Shown: piece by piece, positions 35,344 to 47,144 of the stretch
Numbering within the stretch: the stretch's first letter is position 1
Layout of the letters: each line of letters starts with the position of its first letter
Assembly: GCA_016987375.1 (NCBI GenBank)
Contig: PJRA01000048.1
Span: 378,175 to 440,657 of the forward strand
Source: Brachionus koreanus
Lineage: Eukaryota; Rotifera; Eurotatoria; Ploima; Brachionidae
Direction: 5' to 3'
Length of the DNA stretch: 62,483 bases
Made by a program: the position numbers and the translations under genes
Notes under the pieces: generated by a model
What the model was told of the DNA's origin: nothing
The model's database searches: none
What the model saw: the letters and a program-made list of their open reading frames with translations, nothing else

Positions 35344-36905
35344 ATAGTCTATTTTAAAAACATTATTTCCGTTTAAATCCTATTTTTTACCTTTATAACT
35401 TTTTTCTTATGTGAAATCTAATCGAAAATAAAAATTTTTATTTGAAAACTTAGAAATTTTTATACTATTTTGGTCTGGTGGTTTATGAGAACGCCTGTTC
35501 ACTCAATAACTGAACGGATTGAAAATAGTGTTGGATACGGTCTTAGCGAACCGGTCAAAATCGCGGACGGTTTTTTGCGGTCAGACGGCGGTCTGGATTT
35601 TTGGCCGCCAAAGAACACGGCCATAAAATACGGCGCAAAAAAAAGGGCCAACCATAAACGGTCGGCCAAAAATTTTGCGGACTGTCATTTGGCCGGTTTC
35701 CGAACTGGTCTAAATTTTGTTCGCAATAAGGATTATATAAATTTATAATTATTTAATTAACTACTTATTATTAAAATTTTAAAAATTAATAATCAAAGAC
35801 TTTTTTAATATTTTATCAAAAAAGATTTTTTGAGTTTCTTGCTGAACCAAGAAGATATTTTGAAGATTTTTATCTTTTTTCAACAAATTAATTGCTTAAA
35901 TCTCCTTGCTTTTTTTTCTGGAAGAAATATAAATTTTTTAAAATTTTTGAGGACCAGATTTTGGGAATTTCCAAATTGAAATCAATAATATAAAAATATA
36001 TTCAGATTTAAACAACAAGTTCGAGATTTATATAATATGTGTCATAAAAATGAATATTTTATACCAAACAAAAACGATTTCATTTTAAAAGTTCAAATTT
36101 TTTTATTAAAATTTAATTCTTATAAATTAGAATAAATTAATCGATAAATAAAAAAATTCAATTAATGAAGCAACAACATTTTTTTTAATATGTCATTAAT
36201 ACTTTGCACGTCAATGAATAAAACTACTTTTATTTAAAATTTTTTTATTGAAAAAATTTAGCTATAATGTTTTTTTGTTTTAAATAGCTAATAGAATAAA
36301 ACTATATAAAATATTCTTTTCTTACACAAAATTGTTTAGCAAAATATAATTTACTCTATATTTTTATATTAACCTGCAACAATTGTAAAAAAGAAAAAAA
36401 TTTATATAAGAAGATTTGGATAATATTTAAGTAAGTTGAATTAATTAAATATTTTTAATTTAATAAATTTATTATGAATAATATTTCACATAAAGAAAGA
36501 ATTTCAATAATTTATTTTTAATTAAAGTCAAGTCTTTATAACCAAGGTATTAAAATTTTTTAAAAGTCCTATTCACAAAGTCGACTTGCCTTCATCAATT
36601 TTTAGTCAGATATTTATTGATTATGATTGCTAGTTGTTTGAATAATTTTATACCCTAAACATAAAACTGTCGGGAAATTTGAATAATTTTAATTATTGAA
36701 AATATCTGAACATTAATTATCGAAATTAAAATTTTAAAAAAATGAATTAAATTCGAATATTAAAACAGTATATCTATCATTTTAAGTATTTATTCAAAAT
36801 TGATCTAATTTTCAATGATCTTACTTTTCATAAGGATTTACTTTGAATATTTTTTCCAAAAAAGTTATTTAGACTTGAAAAAAAAAACTAAAATTAAAAA
36901 AAAAA
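35344..36905. other. Intergenic with GC-rich island
   Basis: It contains the GC-rich block at 35466-35725 (listed separately). The rest is AT-rich with no gene seen. Confidence 0.5.
35466..35725. repeat. GC-rich island, probable dispersed repeat
   Basis: About 260 bases with far higher GC than any neighbour. It is packed with short, mutually inverted words such as TTGGCCG, CGGCCAA, GACGG, CCGGTC and GGTCTGG. The ORF across it gives no protein-like sequence. Words such as ACGGCCATAAAA and TTGGCCGCCAAA recall TIR family A, so it may be a related element. No clear terminal repeats or target-site duplication were found. Confidence 0.4.
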
Positions 36906-37490
36906 CTAAATTTTTAAAAAAGGTACTAGTCTATGTTCAAAACCACATACACATGCTATGCCGACATGTTCAACAGCTGAATCCCATCTATATATTCCAT
37001 TAATACATATTTTTGATCTGAAAAGTACAGGCCTTCGTTTCAAAACTGGTTGACAACTCAAAACATTACGATAAATTTTCGCGCTTCCAATCATCATACA
37101 TGAATCACAAGTGCATTGAATTTGATTCATATATTTGGGAAACATGGTTGTCCGAAATATTTTCTTGACTCGCCAAGGACATAAAGATGCTTGGTTTATA
37201 ACGCTTGCATTCCGAGTCAAAAGATTACACTCGGATTTGTCTACTAAAAAGTTTGAGGCTTTTATTTGAATAGTTTGAGACTCTGAGTCCAAAGTCAAAA
37301 CTTTATTAGGATCTTGATATCTGTATTGTTCGTATTTTGTGAATAAAATTGTATAATTAGACAAAAGTCTGCTTAAGTATTCTTCATCAGGATCTTTACA
37401 TATTTCTTTGTAAATGCTTGGCTCTTCAGAACCGAATGTCCTGCAAAGATTCGCCAAAAACAATGCAATGAATATAGAAAATTTTCGCAT
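36906..37490 (-). CDS. IL-17-like secreted cytokine
   Basis: Single-exon minus-strand gene, 194 aa from the ATG at 37490. A signal peptide is visible (MRKFSIFIALFLANLCRTFG). The C-terminal half has the IL-17 pattern: CPWRVKK (104-110), YMNQIQC, then C126 and C131 spaced as in IL-17, CQPVLKRRPVLFR, and V-G-I-A-C-V-C with C180 and C182. C126/C180 and C131/C182 would form the two conserved disulfides of the cystine-knot fold. Extra cysteines (31, 88, 104, 128, 146, 162) suggest additional bonds. Possible N-glycosylation sites lie at N45 and N94. Invertebrate IL-17s are secreted dimers acting on IL-17R in epithelial immunity and neuromodulation. The first in-frame ATG with a signal peptide was chosen as the start. 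Confidence 0.82.
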   Translation of the reverse strand: MRKFSIFIALFLANLCRTFGSEEPSIYKEICKDPDEEYLSRLLSNYTILFTKYEQYRYQDPNKVLTLDSESQTIQIKASNFLVDKSECNLLTRNASVINQASLCPWRVKKIFRTTMFPKYMNQIQCTCDSCMMIGSAKIYRNVLSCQPVLKRRPVLFRSKICINGIYRWDSAVEHVGIACVCGFEHRLVPFLKI

Positions 37491-39328
37491 TCTTAAACTG
37501 AATTTTAAAATTTTAAATTCTGAAATTTTTATATTTGAGTTAACTTTTAGTGCCAAAAAAGATATAAGGAGGATATAAGGTGATAGGCTGACGGATATAT
37601 GTAGGCAATTCCTTTTTACTAAAATCAATAGCTATAAAAAAATTCATTAAATTCAAAATTTTCACTTGATTAAAATTTTCATATATTTTTTACTTACTCA
37701 GACTGTATTCAAAAATTCTAATTAAAAAAAAATAAACGTTAAAATATTTAAAATCCTACACCTAAATAAATATTATGGATAAATTTAAGGTGATTTACTT
37801 TATTTTGACAAATGAGCAGAACTAAATTTTTTCGAAATTAGAAAAAAAAACAAATAACGAAAATATTCAGGCTAAAATTTATATTTAAAAATCAATTTTT
37901 TTAGAATAAATAAATATTTTTAAATTGACTTTCTTAAAGGAAATATTTATAATTTGTTTTCTTTACGAAAAATCTCAAAAAAAAAACTAAAATTAATTAG
38001 TAAATTATAAAAAAAGAAAAAAAAAATTACTTGTTTTAAATCAAGTAACAACTGAAAAAAATAAAATGATTTATTTAGATCTTCAATTTATGTCGAATTT
38101 AACTATATGAAAAACATGTTTTAAAAATTTCAATTAAAATAAGAAATTTCTAACTTTGTTTCTAGTTTTAGAGTAAAATTGAAAAAAAAAAAACAAAAAA
38201 TTAAGATTAAAATAAATTGATAAAAGAAGATTATAAAAAAGCGAATAATATATAAAAAAAAAAAAAAATTATTACTTGAAAAAAAATACTGAAATTAGGA
38301 TTTTTTTTAATTATCAATCACAATATTAATAAAAAGTGTCAATTATACTTAAAACACTCATTTTTTATTTATCTTATAAATATTTTATGATTTTTTGATT
38401 GTCGTAATGAAGTCTTTTCTTTTTTCATCTGAATGTAAACATGATGCTACAATTTGATATACAACTTACAACAGTACGTACTTTTTTACTTTTGTACGCT
38501 TTTAGACAGCTTGCTTAAGTACATGCTTTAGAGCTGCGCTAGGCTGCTTAGGCACTTAAAGAGATAATACTAAAATGTTTTAGATCATGCTCTAGAACAT
38601 GCCCTACCTCAATATTTTCCGTTAGAATAGCAGGGATAATTAATATTTTTTTCTGAATTTTAATCATTTTTTCCTAATTTTTTATTTTTACTAACTTAAC
38701 CCTTGAAATGAATAAATTTAAGTTAAGCAATATTCATGTTTATTTTTTTTAAATAAAACAAACTGAAATAAATTAAACTGTTTTGGCATTAATTCGACAA
38801 TATTACCAAATTCTACAAAAATATGAACTTGAATTTTGTTTTGTTTTCATTTTATTGAATAGGTAAATAATAAAATTAATTTATTTTTTTCTAATTAGAT
38901 AAATAAATATTTTTTTTAACCTTCCTGCTCGTACATCTAAAAGAAGAGGCTTTTAAAATTGTGATATATTTAATTTAGATAAAATTATTACATTTATTTA
39001 AAGTATCAAAGTTATTTTTGTCAGCTAAATTTCTTAAAATGAAATATCTAATTGCTTAATTTTGAAATTAAACGGACAACTTTTTTAGCTTACAGAAAAA
39101 CTCTTATAAATGAACTTTTTTCTAAATTAAAGCAATTTTCTTAAAACCAAACGTCTTCTAAGAAAATTTAGAACGATCTAAAATATATTTTTAGCTTTAT
39201 TTTAAACACCTAATTTAATGGGTTGATTTAAATTAATCCTAGATTGTATCGATTTAATAAAAATTTTAGTATTGAATATTTTTATTAAATAATAAAGATA
39301 AAGGAAGCTTTTTTTTTTTAAAATTTAA
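37491..39328. other. Intergenic, no gene seen
   Basis: Very AT-rich spacer between two minus-strand genes. A repeat-like patch at about 38440-38600 (with AAGTACATGCTTTAGAG) is less AT-rich but unidentified. Confidence 0.5.
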
Positions 39329-40327
39329 TTAATTTTTAAATGAAAAAAACTGAAAAAATGTATATAAATAGTTTGTTAATATTTTCCGATACATTTTATT
39401 AAAAGAATAATAAATAAAAAGCTTTATGATGATAAACAAGTGCAAGCATACAGCACAAAAGTCAAACATTATAGTTTGATACTCTTCATTGACAATAAAA
39501 CAATCTCTAAATGCGTAATAAAGTGCCAGAGGTAAAGTGCCAAGTGAAAACAAAACAGATATAGAAATGAGCATCAGAGTTATATTTTTACTTGCTTTGA
39601 TTGACATGCGATAATTAATGCTATTGATCGGTCTTGTTCCATACGAATAGTTTAGGTTTGTAGACCCAGTGCACGAGTTTTGCTCGCTGAGAAATGACTT
39701 CCGATTAAAATATTTCTTAAAGCGAACAAAAGTAAAAATATTTATAACAAAAAGAACTACAGTGGCTAATCCAAGCCGAATTACAGACAAAAAAAATGGA
39801 ATCAATCGGCCAAAGTATGTTTTGCCAAAATTAGTATACTCAATTTTGTATTCATCCGTATTTTTCAAGTGCACAATCTTGTTCAAAAAAATCACTGGAG
39901 CGTAAGTGATAAACGATAATATAAAAATAAAAATTGTGACACTGGTTACTGAAAAGTTTCCCACATTTTTTTTGTTTGAAATAACAAACAGCCTTTTGAA
40001 TGATTGAATTAACTCGATTAGGATGTTCATCATAAATAAGCAACTAGTCAGATAATTTTCAATGATAATATACAACAAGCACCGAAAGTATTGGTTATTT
40101 AAAGAGCAAAATAAAATACAAAACGGTTCTTTTGTTAAAAACAAAAGCATTACCATTAGTGAATAGACTAAGTCATTTACCGAGCTAATCAAAAGGAGTC
40201 GATACGTAGAATCTTTGAGAATCGGATTGAGAAAAACAAAAATGTTCAAAATGCTTGTTAAAATGGCTATAATACGCAATCCAGTTAATAAAAGTTCTCT
40301 AACAATAACAAATATCGTCAGATCCAT
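39329..40327 (-). CDS. Seven-transmembrane receptor, rhodopsin-like, orphan
   Basis: Single-exon minus-strand gene of 332 aa with seven hydrophobic segments, roughly 10-33, 42-65, 84-112, 127-150, 176-203, 247-272 and 283-309. TM2 carries SSVNDLVYS, resembling the rhodopsin-family LAxxD motif. The end of TM3 reads QSFKRLFVIS rather than DRY. TM7 ends in FIYYSFNKMYRKI, similar to NPxxY followed by helix 8. The long Ser/Asn-rich third intracellular loop (about 212-245) would contact G proteins. The ligand is unknown; this looks like one of the lineage-expanded intronless peptide-receptor-like GPCRs of lophotrochozoans. The start is the first ATG of the ORF. Confidence 0.8.
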   Translation of the reverse strand: MDLTIFVIVRELLLTGLRIIAILTSILNIFVFLNPILKDSTYRLLLISSVNDLVYSLMVMLLFLTKEPFCILFCSLNNQYFRCLLYIIIENYLTSCLFMMNILIELIQSFKRLFVISNKKNVGNFSVTSVTIFIFILSFITYAPVIFLNKIVHLKNTDEYKIEYTNFGKTYFGRLIPFFLSVIRLGLATVVLFVINIFTFVRFKKYFNRKSFLSEQNSCTGSTNLNYSYGTRPINSINYRMSIKASKNITLMLISISVLFSLGTLPLALYYAFRDCFIVNEEYQTIMFDFCAVCLHLFIIIKLFIYYSFNKMYRKILTNYLYTFFQFFSFKN

Positions 40328-41089
40328 AGTTTATTAATTTCATTTAATTTTCATTTGAACATCGTAATAAATATTAAATCCTAAAGGTATTCTATTTTAT
40401 CAATAGAAGCTCTATATTTTAGCTTAGTGATGCAGTTTGTTTTAATTAAATACGGTCATAGTTCGTTTAAATTAAAGAAATCTTATAAATGATTAAAGGA
40501 AGAATATCTCCCGCAAAACAACTTTCATGACTAGTTAAGGCTTCATAACTGCTAAGAAATCTTTAATTTTTGCTTAATCATTATTGTTTTTTTCATTCAT
40601 TTTTGCAAACTATCTTTAAAAAAAAAGTTTAAATTTAATTCAAAAATGAAAAAATTCCAAATTTTAGTGTTAATATTTAATTTTTTATTTTTAGCGAGAT
40701 ATACAAATCAGCTTAAAATTATAGATAATAAAAAAGTCGATGACTCTCATGATTTGCAAATTAAATGAATAATTCACTTTTAAATATATCATATGGTATT
40801 TATATACAACAGCAACCAAAAAAGAACCATTACGAATTCATATTTATGTCCTTAATTATATTTTAAAAATTGAAATACTTGAGTATATGCTTGTACTGTT
40901 ATATCTTAGTCCAGTTGAAAAAAATAAAATAGCTGCATATTTAAACTCACAAACCGGATTTTTTTTATACGTTAAAATGTCCAAAATTTTTAATAAATGT
41001 GAAATCATTCAAAAAAATTTGATACAATACAAGAAAAAAATATTTTTTGAATTCGTAATCCTTGTCCTAACAATTTTTACAGATCAATT

Positions 41090-41778
41090 TTAAAGTCATC
41101 TCTCCTACACAAGAACAACATTTAAATTATTTACATTCGTCACAAGTAAAGCTCGATTTGTTTCCATTACATAACCTAATTTGACACTTTTTTTGCAGAT
41201 TTTGGAGATGAAACAGGCTCAATGCTAAGCGCTTTCTAGAAGAAAATATCAAAAATCATGAAAAATGATGTCAGTTTTGTCTCATTTATTTGATGTGAAG
41301 CATAGCTTGTTGGTCCAACTTTCTCATTATAATTTTTTGTCTTTTTTTTAGACTTGTCTCTTCTCCGTCATTCTACTTACCCATATCGTTCCATTTTTCG
41401 AAACTTTATCAATCTTAGTTTCTTGTATGTGTTCAGGTTCTTCATCTGAGCTTTCATCAAGTCATATTCAGAAATAGGGTGATTTATTGTCTCCATTTCT
41501 TCTTCAAAATAATTATCAAAGTCATCATTATTCCCATAATCATTATCATTATCACCAGAGATTTCCGATTAAGTATCGTCCGCATTTCTTTTAAGTTCTG
41601 AGCTTCTAAGGCAGCTTTTCTTCGTGACATTGTTCAAAAATTTATTTTTAATTAAAGGAATTAATTGAAATTAAGTAGAGTTTGGAGTTAAAAGCATAAT
41701 TAGCCATGTAATTAATTTATTTTACAAAAAAAAAGACACTATTTTTGAAGGGTTGAAAAAAACCCTCTTCGGGTTTAA
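41090..41778 (-). mobile_element. Internally deleted piggyBac-like element, copy 1
   Basis: On the minus strand a degraded ORF begins MSRRKAALEAQ (ATG at 41630) and continues, after a frameshift, into an acidic Asp/Asn/Glu-rich stretch, like piggyBac transposase N-termini. At about 41110-41200 the same strand encodes KKCQIRLCNGNKSSFTCDEC, resembling the piggyBac C-terminal Cys-rich domain. The catalytic centre between them is missing. TTAA is present at the 5' border (about 41775-41778) next to ACCCGAAGAGGG, and a TTAA near 41090 could mark the other end. A non-autonomous remnant. Confidence 0.6.
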
Positions 41779-41841
41779 CGTATTCATTTTTTTTAAGCAT
41801 GAAAATGAAATGAGATACATTTCGATTTGTTAGTTGTTGTT

Positions 41842-41935
41842 CTGGGTTTTGTGAAATTTGGTACAAAATAAAAAATAAAAAAAAAATCAATGCTAAAAAA
41901 AATTTTTTTTAGCATTGCAAAGCATTTAAAATTTT
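41842..41935 (+). mobile_element. Foldback family end, copy 2
   Basis: CTGGGTTTTGTGAAATTTGG and the following ACAAAATA to ATGCTAAAAAA match the left outer arm of the foldback element at 15589. Only this arm is seen. It abuts the 5' border of the piggyBac-like relic. Confidence 0.5.
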
Positions 41936-43121
41936 GCATTGTGAAAAGAAATTTGGTTTAATCTTTATTTCAAATGAAAACTTTTTATTTAAGAAAATCT
42001 CATTACATAATATTATAGCAAAATCCAGTAAACCATTAGTGATTCGATCAATAAAGACTTTGATTAATCTTTTGGTAAATAATCACATCTTAAATAAACT
42101 TTTGAATTTTTTAAAATTTATTTTCATTCCTCATAAACCATAAACGACTATGCCGCTTCATCTTGTATATTATTCATAAAATTAAGCATGCTTTACTAAT
42201 AGGATTACGTAAAATGGAAAATGTGAAGCCATAAACTCAAAAAAATAAAGACTTCCGAACTTTGTGACCAACTGGTCAAAATTTAAAAAATGATAGCTTT
42301 TTTAGGATTTTCATTTGTAGAAAAATATAATAAAATAAAACAAAACATTATAATTTATGGAATTAAAAAAATAGGATCAATTTCTAATTATTATGCTCAG
42401 AAATAATTATTTGAATATTTTTTTAAAAAATTCGATTATTTTTAAAAGTGCAAATTATATAATTGTGATGGATAGATATTAACATTATTATAGAAAAAAT
42501 CAAGGAATATAATGGAAATTAAAGAAATAAAACCAATATCAAAATAAAGCTTAATTTTTTTAATTAAAAATAACAAGACCTTTTTCTTAAATCAAAGTTT
42601 CATATAACCAAAAAATTTAAAATTCTAATACATTTCTTTCAAAAAAAAACTTTTTTTTAATTCTTACACATTACATATTCACTAGTCTTGATTTTTAATA
42701 CTTTATTAAATCGCAGAAAGACCAAAATTAAAATTAAAGACTGAACTTTTAAAAAATCAAATACAATTGGTTATGAAATTCTAAATTATTACACATACAC
42801 ATTAAATATTAAAGTTAAATATTTATTCTTAATTTCAAGGTAGAAATACTATCTTGAATTTTATATATTTGTTGATTTTTAAAGGTATACTTTGGTGACA
42901 AATTATTAATAAATAATTAAAATATTTAATACAAATTAGCTTGATAGATTTAATATTATTCGATATTGATTATTAAATGCATTTGCCTAAGCGGTGTTTT
43001 GACTTATGCAGATGCAATATCGAACAAGGAAAAACGGTATTTCAATTTAATTATTAATAAATTTTTTTCAATTATAGCAACAACGGAAAAACAGATATTT
43101 TGAAAGTTTAAAGTTTGATTA

Positions 43122-46100
43122 ATGGATCGGAATTCTAGTTTTATTCGAGTTGATGTAATCGAATTTATTATTTTGCTAGGATCATATAGTTTTCTCTGTT
43201 TGTTGAATATTTTTTTAAAAATAAGATTTTTTTGTGTTGAAAAAAATAATTCCCAATTAAAAAATCACCATGAAGGACTCAAAATAAGCAAAATATTTTG
43301 GTGAGTATTTGATAATGCATCTATTGTCAGTGACGTCATTAAAACCTTGTTTTCTTCTCTATATTACTTTTTCTACCATGTTTCTTTTATGCACTTCATA
43401 CATTTTTCTATTTGTATAAATCATAATAAATTAATATCAAGTAGAAGACCAAAACATTTATGTACTTTATTAGGCATTAACTAGTCAAAACAAGATTCTT
43501 TTTTTGAATAGTTTAAGGACTTTTATTAAATAAATTAATATCTACTAACAGACCAAATCTTTTATGTACTTTATATATATTCATGTTCTAGAAAAATTGA
43601 TTAATGAAAATCCAACTTAAATAAAGCTTACCATCAAATTAACCAAAGTGACTAAGCGAAAGACGTCGCTAGTTTATAAAAGTATAAAATATAGTATAAA
43701 GTGCAAAAAGTACATAAAAAATCAAAGGAAAGACTCATAAAAAAACTAATAGAAATTGAAATTGTTTCATATGGCATAAAATGTAAAAGAACATAAATGT
43801 AGAATAATCCTGAAATATTCATTTTAACAATTCATGAATTTCCTTGAAGAAGGATTCTTTCAAGAATAGGGCAAAATGAAAATAATTTTCAATTTTTACA
43901 TTTTCATATTTTTAGATTTTTTGTGCAATATTTCAGAAAATTTTTAATTTTTATTTTGTTCACCAAATAATTTGAGAGAGTTTTTTTAATTTTCTTAAAA
44001 ACTGCACAAAAAAATCTAAAAATATGAAAATGTAAAAATGTAAAATTATTTTCATTTTGCCAAGAATAGCCAGAACTATGTTGTACGAAGTATTAGAGAT
44101 ACGTCATTGACAATAGGTCTGAAAATGAGAATGTATAATTTTACACTAAATATATAATTTTAAGGAATTTGTTTACTTTTGATTTTTTAACATTTCAAGT
44201 ACCGATTGTCTTAATTGTTTTTACGAACAAAATATGGAAAGCCTACATTTGCATTTGTTTTGCGTTCATTTTATTTTTTCTAAGTATTTTTCCTAGATCA
44301 ATTAGAATAAAAACAAATTTGACATATCCAAAAAATTTTTTGCCAACAAGCTATGATTTAAATACAAAAATAATTCGTTTGAGTGTTCACATGTTTCGAA
44401 CACTTCTATTTTTTATTACTAGTGCTTGTATTCTTGCAGTAGATTTTCCATATTTTTTAATGGATAAAGCTAAAACAGACATGTTTGGCGTATCATTAAT
44501 GGACATAGGAGTTGGATATTTTATATTATGCCATTCTATGAGATTAATTAGAAATATGAGCAGTCAAACTGAATTTAGAGTGTAAATTGACAAAAAACAT
44601 TTTTCCAATTTATTTTAAAAATTTTAAAATTAGTAATATATCCAGTATTTGTTTTAATGTTTACAACACTTTCAAAAAGTCAAGTATTCTTTTCATTTTG
44701 GGTGTTATGAGACTTGTTTCATTGAAAATTTTCGGCTATGGTGTTAGCACAAGTGAATATGGAGTTCATTGGAATTTTTTTTTCACAATATTTTTTGTAA
44801 AAGTAATTTTACAATCAAACAATATTTTTTTTTTCTAGTCTTTATCTTATAAAGACTTTGTCCAGCTTTTTTGATGTTTTTATTCAAAATAGCTCAAAAC
44901 GAGCCTTTATTTTATCAATGTTTATTGGAGTCTTGTATCAATGGATACTCTTTTACAAGACAGATTATCTTTTAGAAAAATTTGAGGAACGAAAGACTTT
45001 TGTAGATAAAAACAAAGAAGGTCTTTTCAGCACTATTGGATACACATCAATGTATTTTTTGGGCGAGGCGGTTTGCTATCAATTAAAAGCCATTTTAAAA
45101 AAAGAGTAACTAATACTTAAATTTTTTAATTTCAAAATAATAATTTTTGTTTAAAGAACTTCATTTTTAAACTCAATGTCAGTAAAATGTTGTTTTTTTT
45201 TGTTTAGTTGTTCAATGCTTTTTTTTTGTTTGACACATCTTAGTTCATACTTTATTCAAGACATATCAAGAAGAATCTGCAATTTATCCTTTGTTTTTCA
45301 TACTGTAATCATTTATGCTTACATAAGTGTGTGAAAATTTACATTTTTGCTGAAAAAAATTTACAAAATTAGCTTAAGCATTTTTATTTGTTTATCTTTA
45401 TCGAACTAGGCTTCTTTAGATTAAGAATATTAATACATTTAAGAAACAAAAAATAAATAATAAAAGAATTCAAAATAAGATATAAATAGATTTATAAAAT
45501 AAAAGTTTATAAAATAAAGTTAAATAAAACAAAAATAAAGTTAAGTAAAAAAAAAATTAAAAAAGTATAATGAAATAAAAAGACAACAAAATAAATTTCC
45601 TTATTAGAAAAGTCTTATTTAAAATTTTAATTTTTTCTTTGTTTTTAATTTTTTGTTTGTTTGTAATTTAATAATAATATTGAAAATGCGATGCTATGCT
45701 CCCCTTTTCCTCCACTTGGTCCATCATTATTCACTGAGCATCGTAATACTAATTGACATGATTGTAAATTTTGTAGAATTTATAAAATTGAATTAGATCC
45801 CCACGCTCTCGCTTTTCTTTAAGAGTTTCTAATTCCAAATTAGCTAATCTTGACTCATAATTCAAAGTTCTTGGTGGAATAATATCCAAATTGTAAATGA
45901 TATCTAGATCATCAGCAATGACCAGATCAAGAACATTATCGCCAAAAGTTAGTTCAATTACAGACTGATGGAAGAAACACTTAGTACTACTAGAAGCTCT
46001 TCACTTGCCTTGCATCCACTCCCCAATACAGTTCCGCCATCAACTTCCCATTTGATTGCGGGATCATTTAAATCTCCAAACAATAGCATTTTTGAGAATA

Positions 46101-47144
46101 TTTTAGGCTCAATTAACAATTTTGCTGACTTAATTGTATTATTAATATCGAGTGTTTGTTCTCCGATACTGACATTACGATCTTGTCTTTGTGGTGGACG
46201 ATAAACACATCCTACTAGAAGTTTGTATTTACCTGAATGCATCTGACACCAAACTTGTTTTGATTTTAATGAAAAACAGAACCACTTCATAAGATATTAA
46301 ATCATTTCTGACATAAATAACCACTCCACCACCTGTTTGCAAATCCGGTTCATTTCTATCTCGCCTGTACATAGGCTAATTAGCTAAATTACCTTATTGC
46401 TAAAACCCATTTGTTGCATATTGAAGATGGATTTGCATAAAAACAACGTAACTCCTCATTTCATAAGGTGCATCAGATCTTTGTTCATCTGATGCTCCAT
46501 CATTTACCCAAACATTAGTAGAATCGTTCGGACTACTCGAAAAATTTAGAACGTTAGATCCACTGTGTTCAAATAGATTTTTTTATCTTAAGCTAATTTT
46601 TATATTTTTACAAAACAAAAACTTTAACACTCGGCTGACGAGAGTCAAATAATTAAAAAAAGTTATTTAAAATAGCAAAAAAGCAAATTATCAGGCTCTT
46701 TTATAAAATAAGTATTTAAAATTGAATAATTTGTTTTTATTTTTTCTCAAGCTTACCACAGCATGCTTTTTATGGTCATTTTTTATTATGGGAAACAAAA
46801 TAACTGTTCAAATATTGAAATTTTTGATAAAAAGAGCTGAAATTATCACTGAAACTGAAATTGATATCATATTGAATGCAGTTTTAGATGTAACACATTC
46901 GTTTTATCGTTATTCTGATTCAAAATTTGTTGGTTTAGCTATTTTCTTAATAGCTAATATATTTACAGGCTTAACTAATATGCTATCAATACCACGAAGT
47001 TGTTCTTTTTTTTTCACATTAATTATTTTATGGACTAATTTACTAGTTTCAAGCATAATACCTTTTGCTGCTTTTTATTATGTTCATTATTTTCAAAATT
47101 GCATTGAAAATAATAAAAATAAATTCTTCAATTTTTTTAAATAA
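43122..47144 (+). CDS. PIGW: PIGW/GWT1 GPI-anchor inositol acyltransferase, copy 1
   Basis: Six exons: 43122-43300, 44165-44581, 44634-44802, 44855-45105, 45157-45304 and 46752-47144, giving 518 aa (human PIGW about 504). PIGW acylates the inositol of GlcN-PI at the ER using acyl-CoA, an early step in GPI-anchor synthesis. Diagnostic stretches are [52 protein letters not shown] and DISRRICNL. About a dozen hydrophobic segments are visible. The first exon (179 nt), third exon (169 nt) and every intron phase match copy 2. Intron 1 holds a MITE and intron 5 a LINE fragment, both without damage to the reading frame. No stop or frameshift was seen, so it is probably functional. Confidence 0.9.
43870..44060. 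mobile_element. MITE family B copy 2 with 9-bp TSD
   Basis: A 191-bp element in PIGW copy 1 intron 1. Left end GGCAAAATGAAAATAATTTT; the inverted right end GCAAAATGAAAATAATTTT, extended by ATTTTCATATTTTTAGATTT in both arms (about 60 bp arms). It is flanked by perfect 9-bp repeats CAAGAATAG (43861-43869 and 44061-44069). Confidence 0.85.
45690..46540 (-). mobile_element. CR1/Jockey-like LINE fragment with internal deletion
   Basis: The minus strand encodes endonuclease-domain blocks [35 protein letters not shown] and [15 protein letters not shown], with frameshifts. Near 45870 it jumps directly to [20 protein letters not shown] and [11 protein letters not shown], which belong to the region C-terminal to the reverse transcriptase. 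The RT catalytic domain is therefore missing. It is inserted antisense in intron 5 of PIGW copy 1. Confidence 0.85.

Larger units (their letters stand above)
40328..43121. other. Intergenic with piggyBac-like and foldback relics
   Basis: It contains the internally deleted piggyBac-like relic at about 41090-41778 and one end of the foldback family at about 41842. Otherwise it is AT-rich without a gene. Confidence 0.5.

Noticed and set aside
36906..37490. TIMP/netrin-like reading of the minus-strand Cys-rich protein
   Set aside because: Lacks the N-terminal Cys-x-Cys of TIMPs after the signal peptide; spacing fits IL-17 instead.
40887..42143. Two short plus-strand ORFs
   Set aside because: No domain, AT-rich composition, the second overlapping the foldback remnant.
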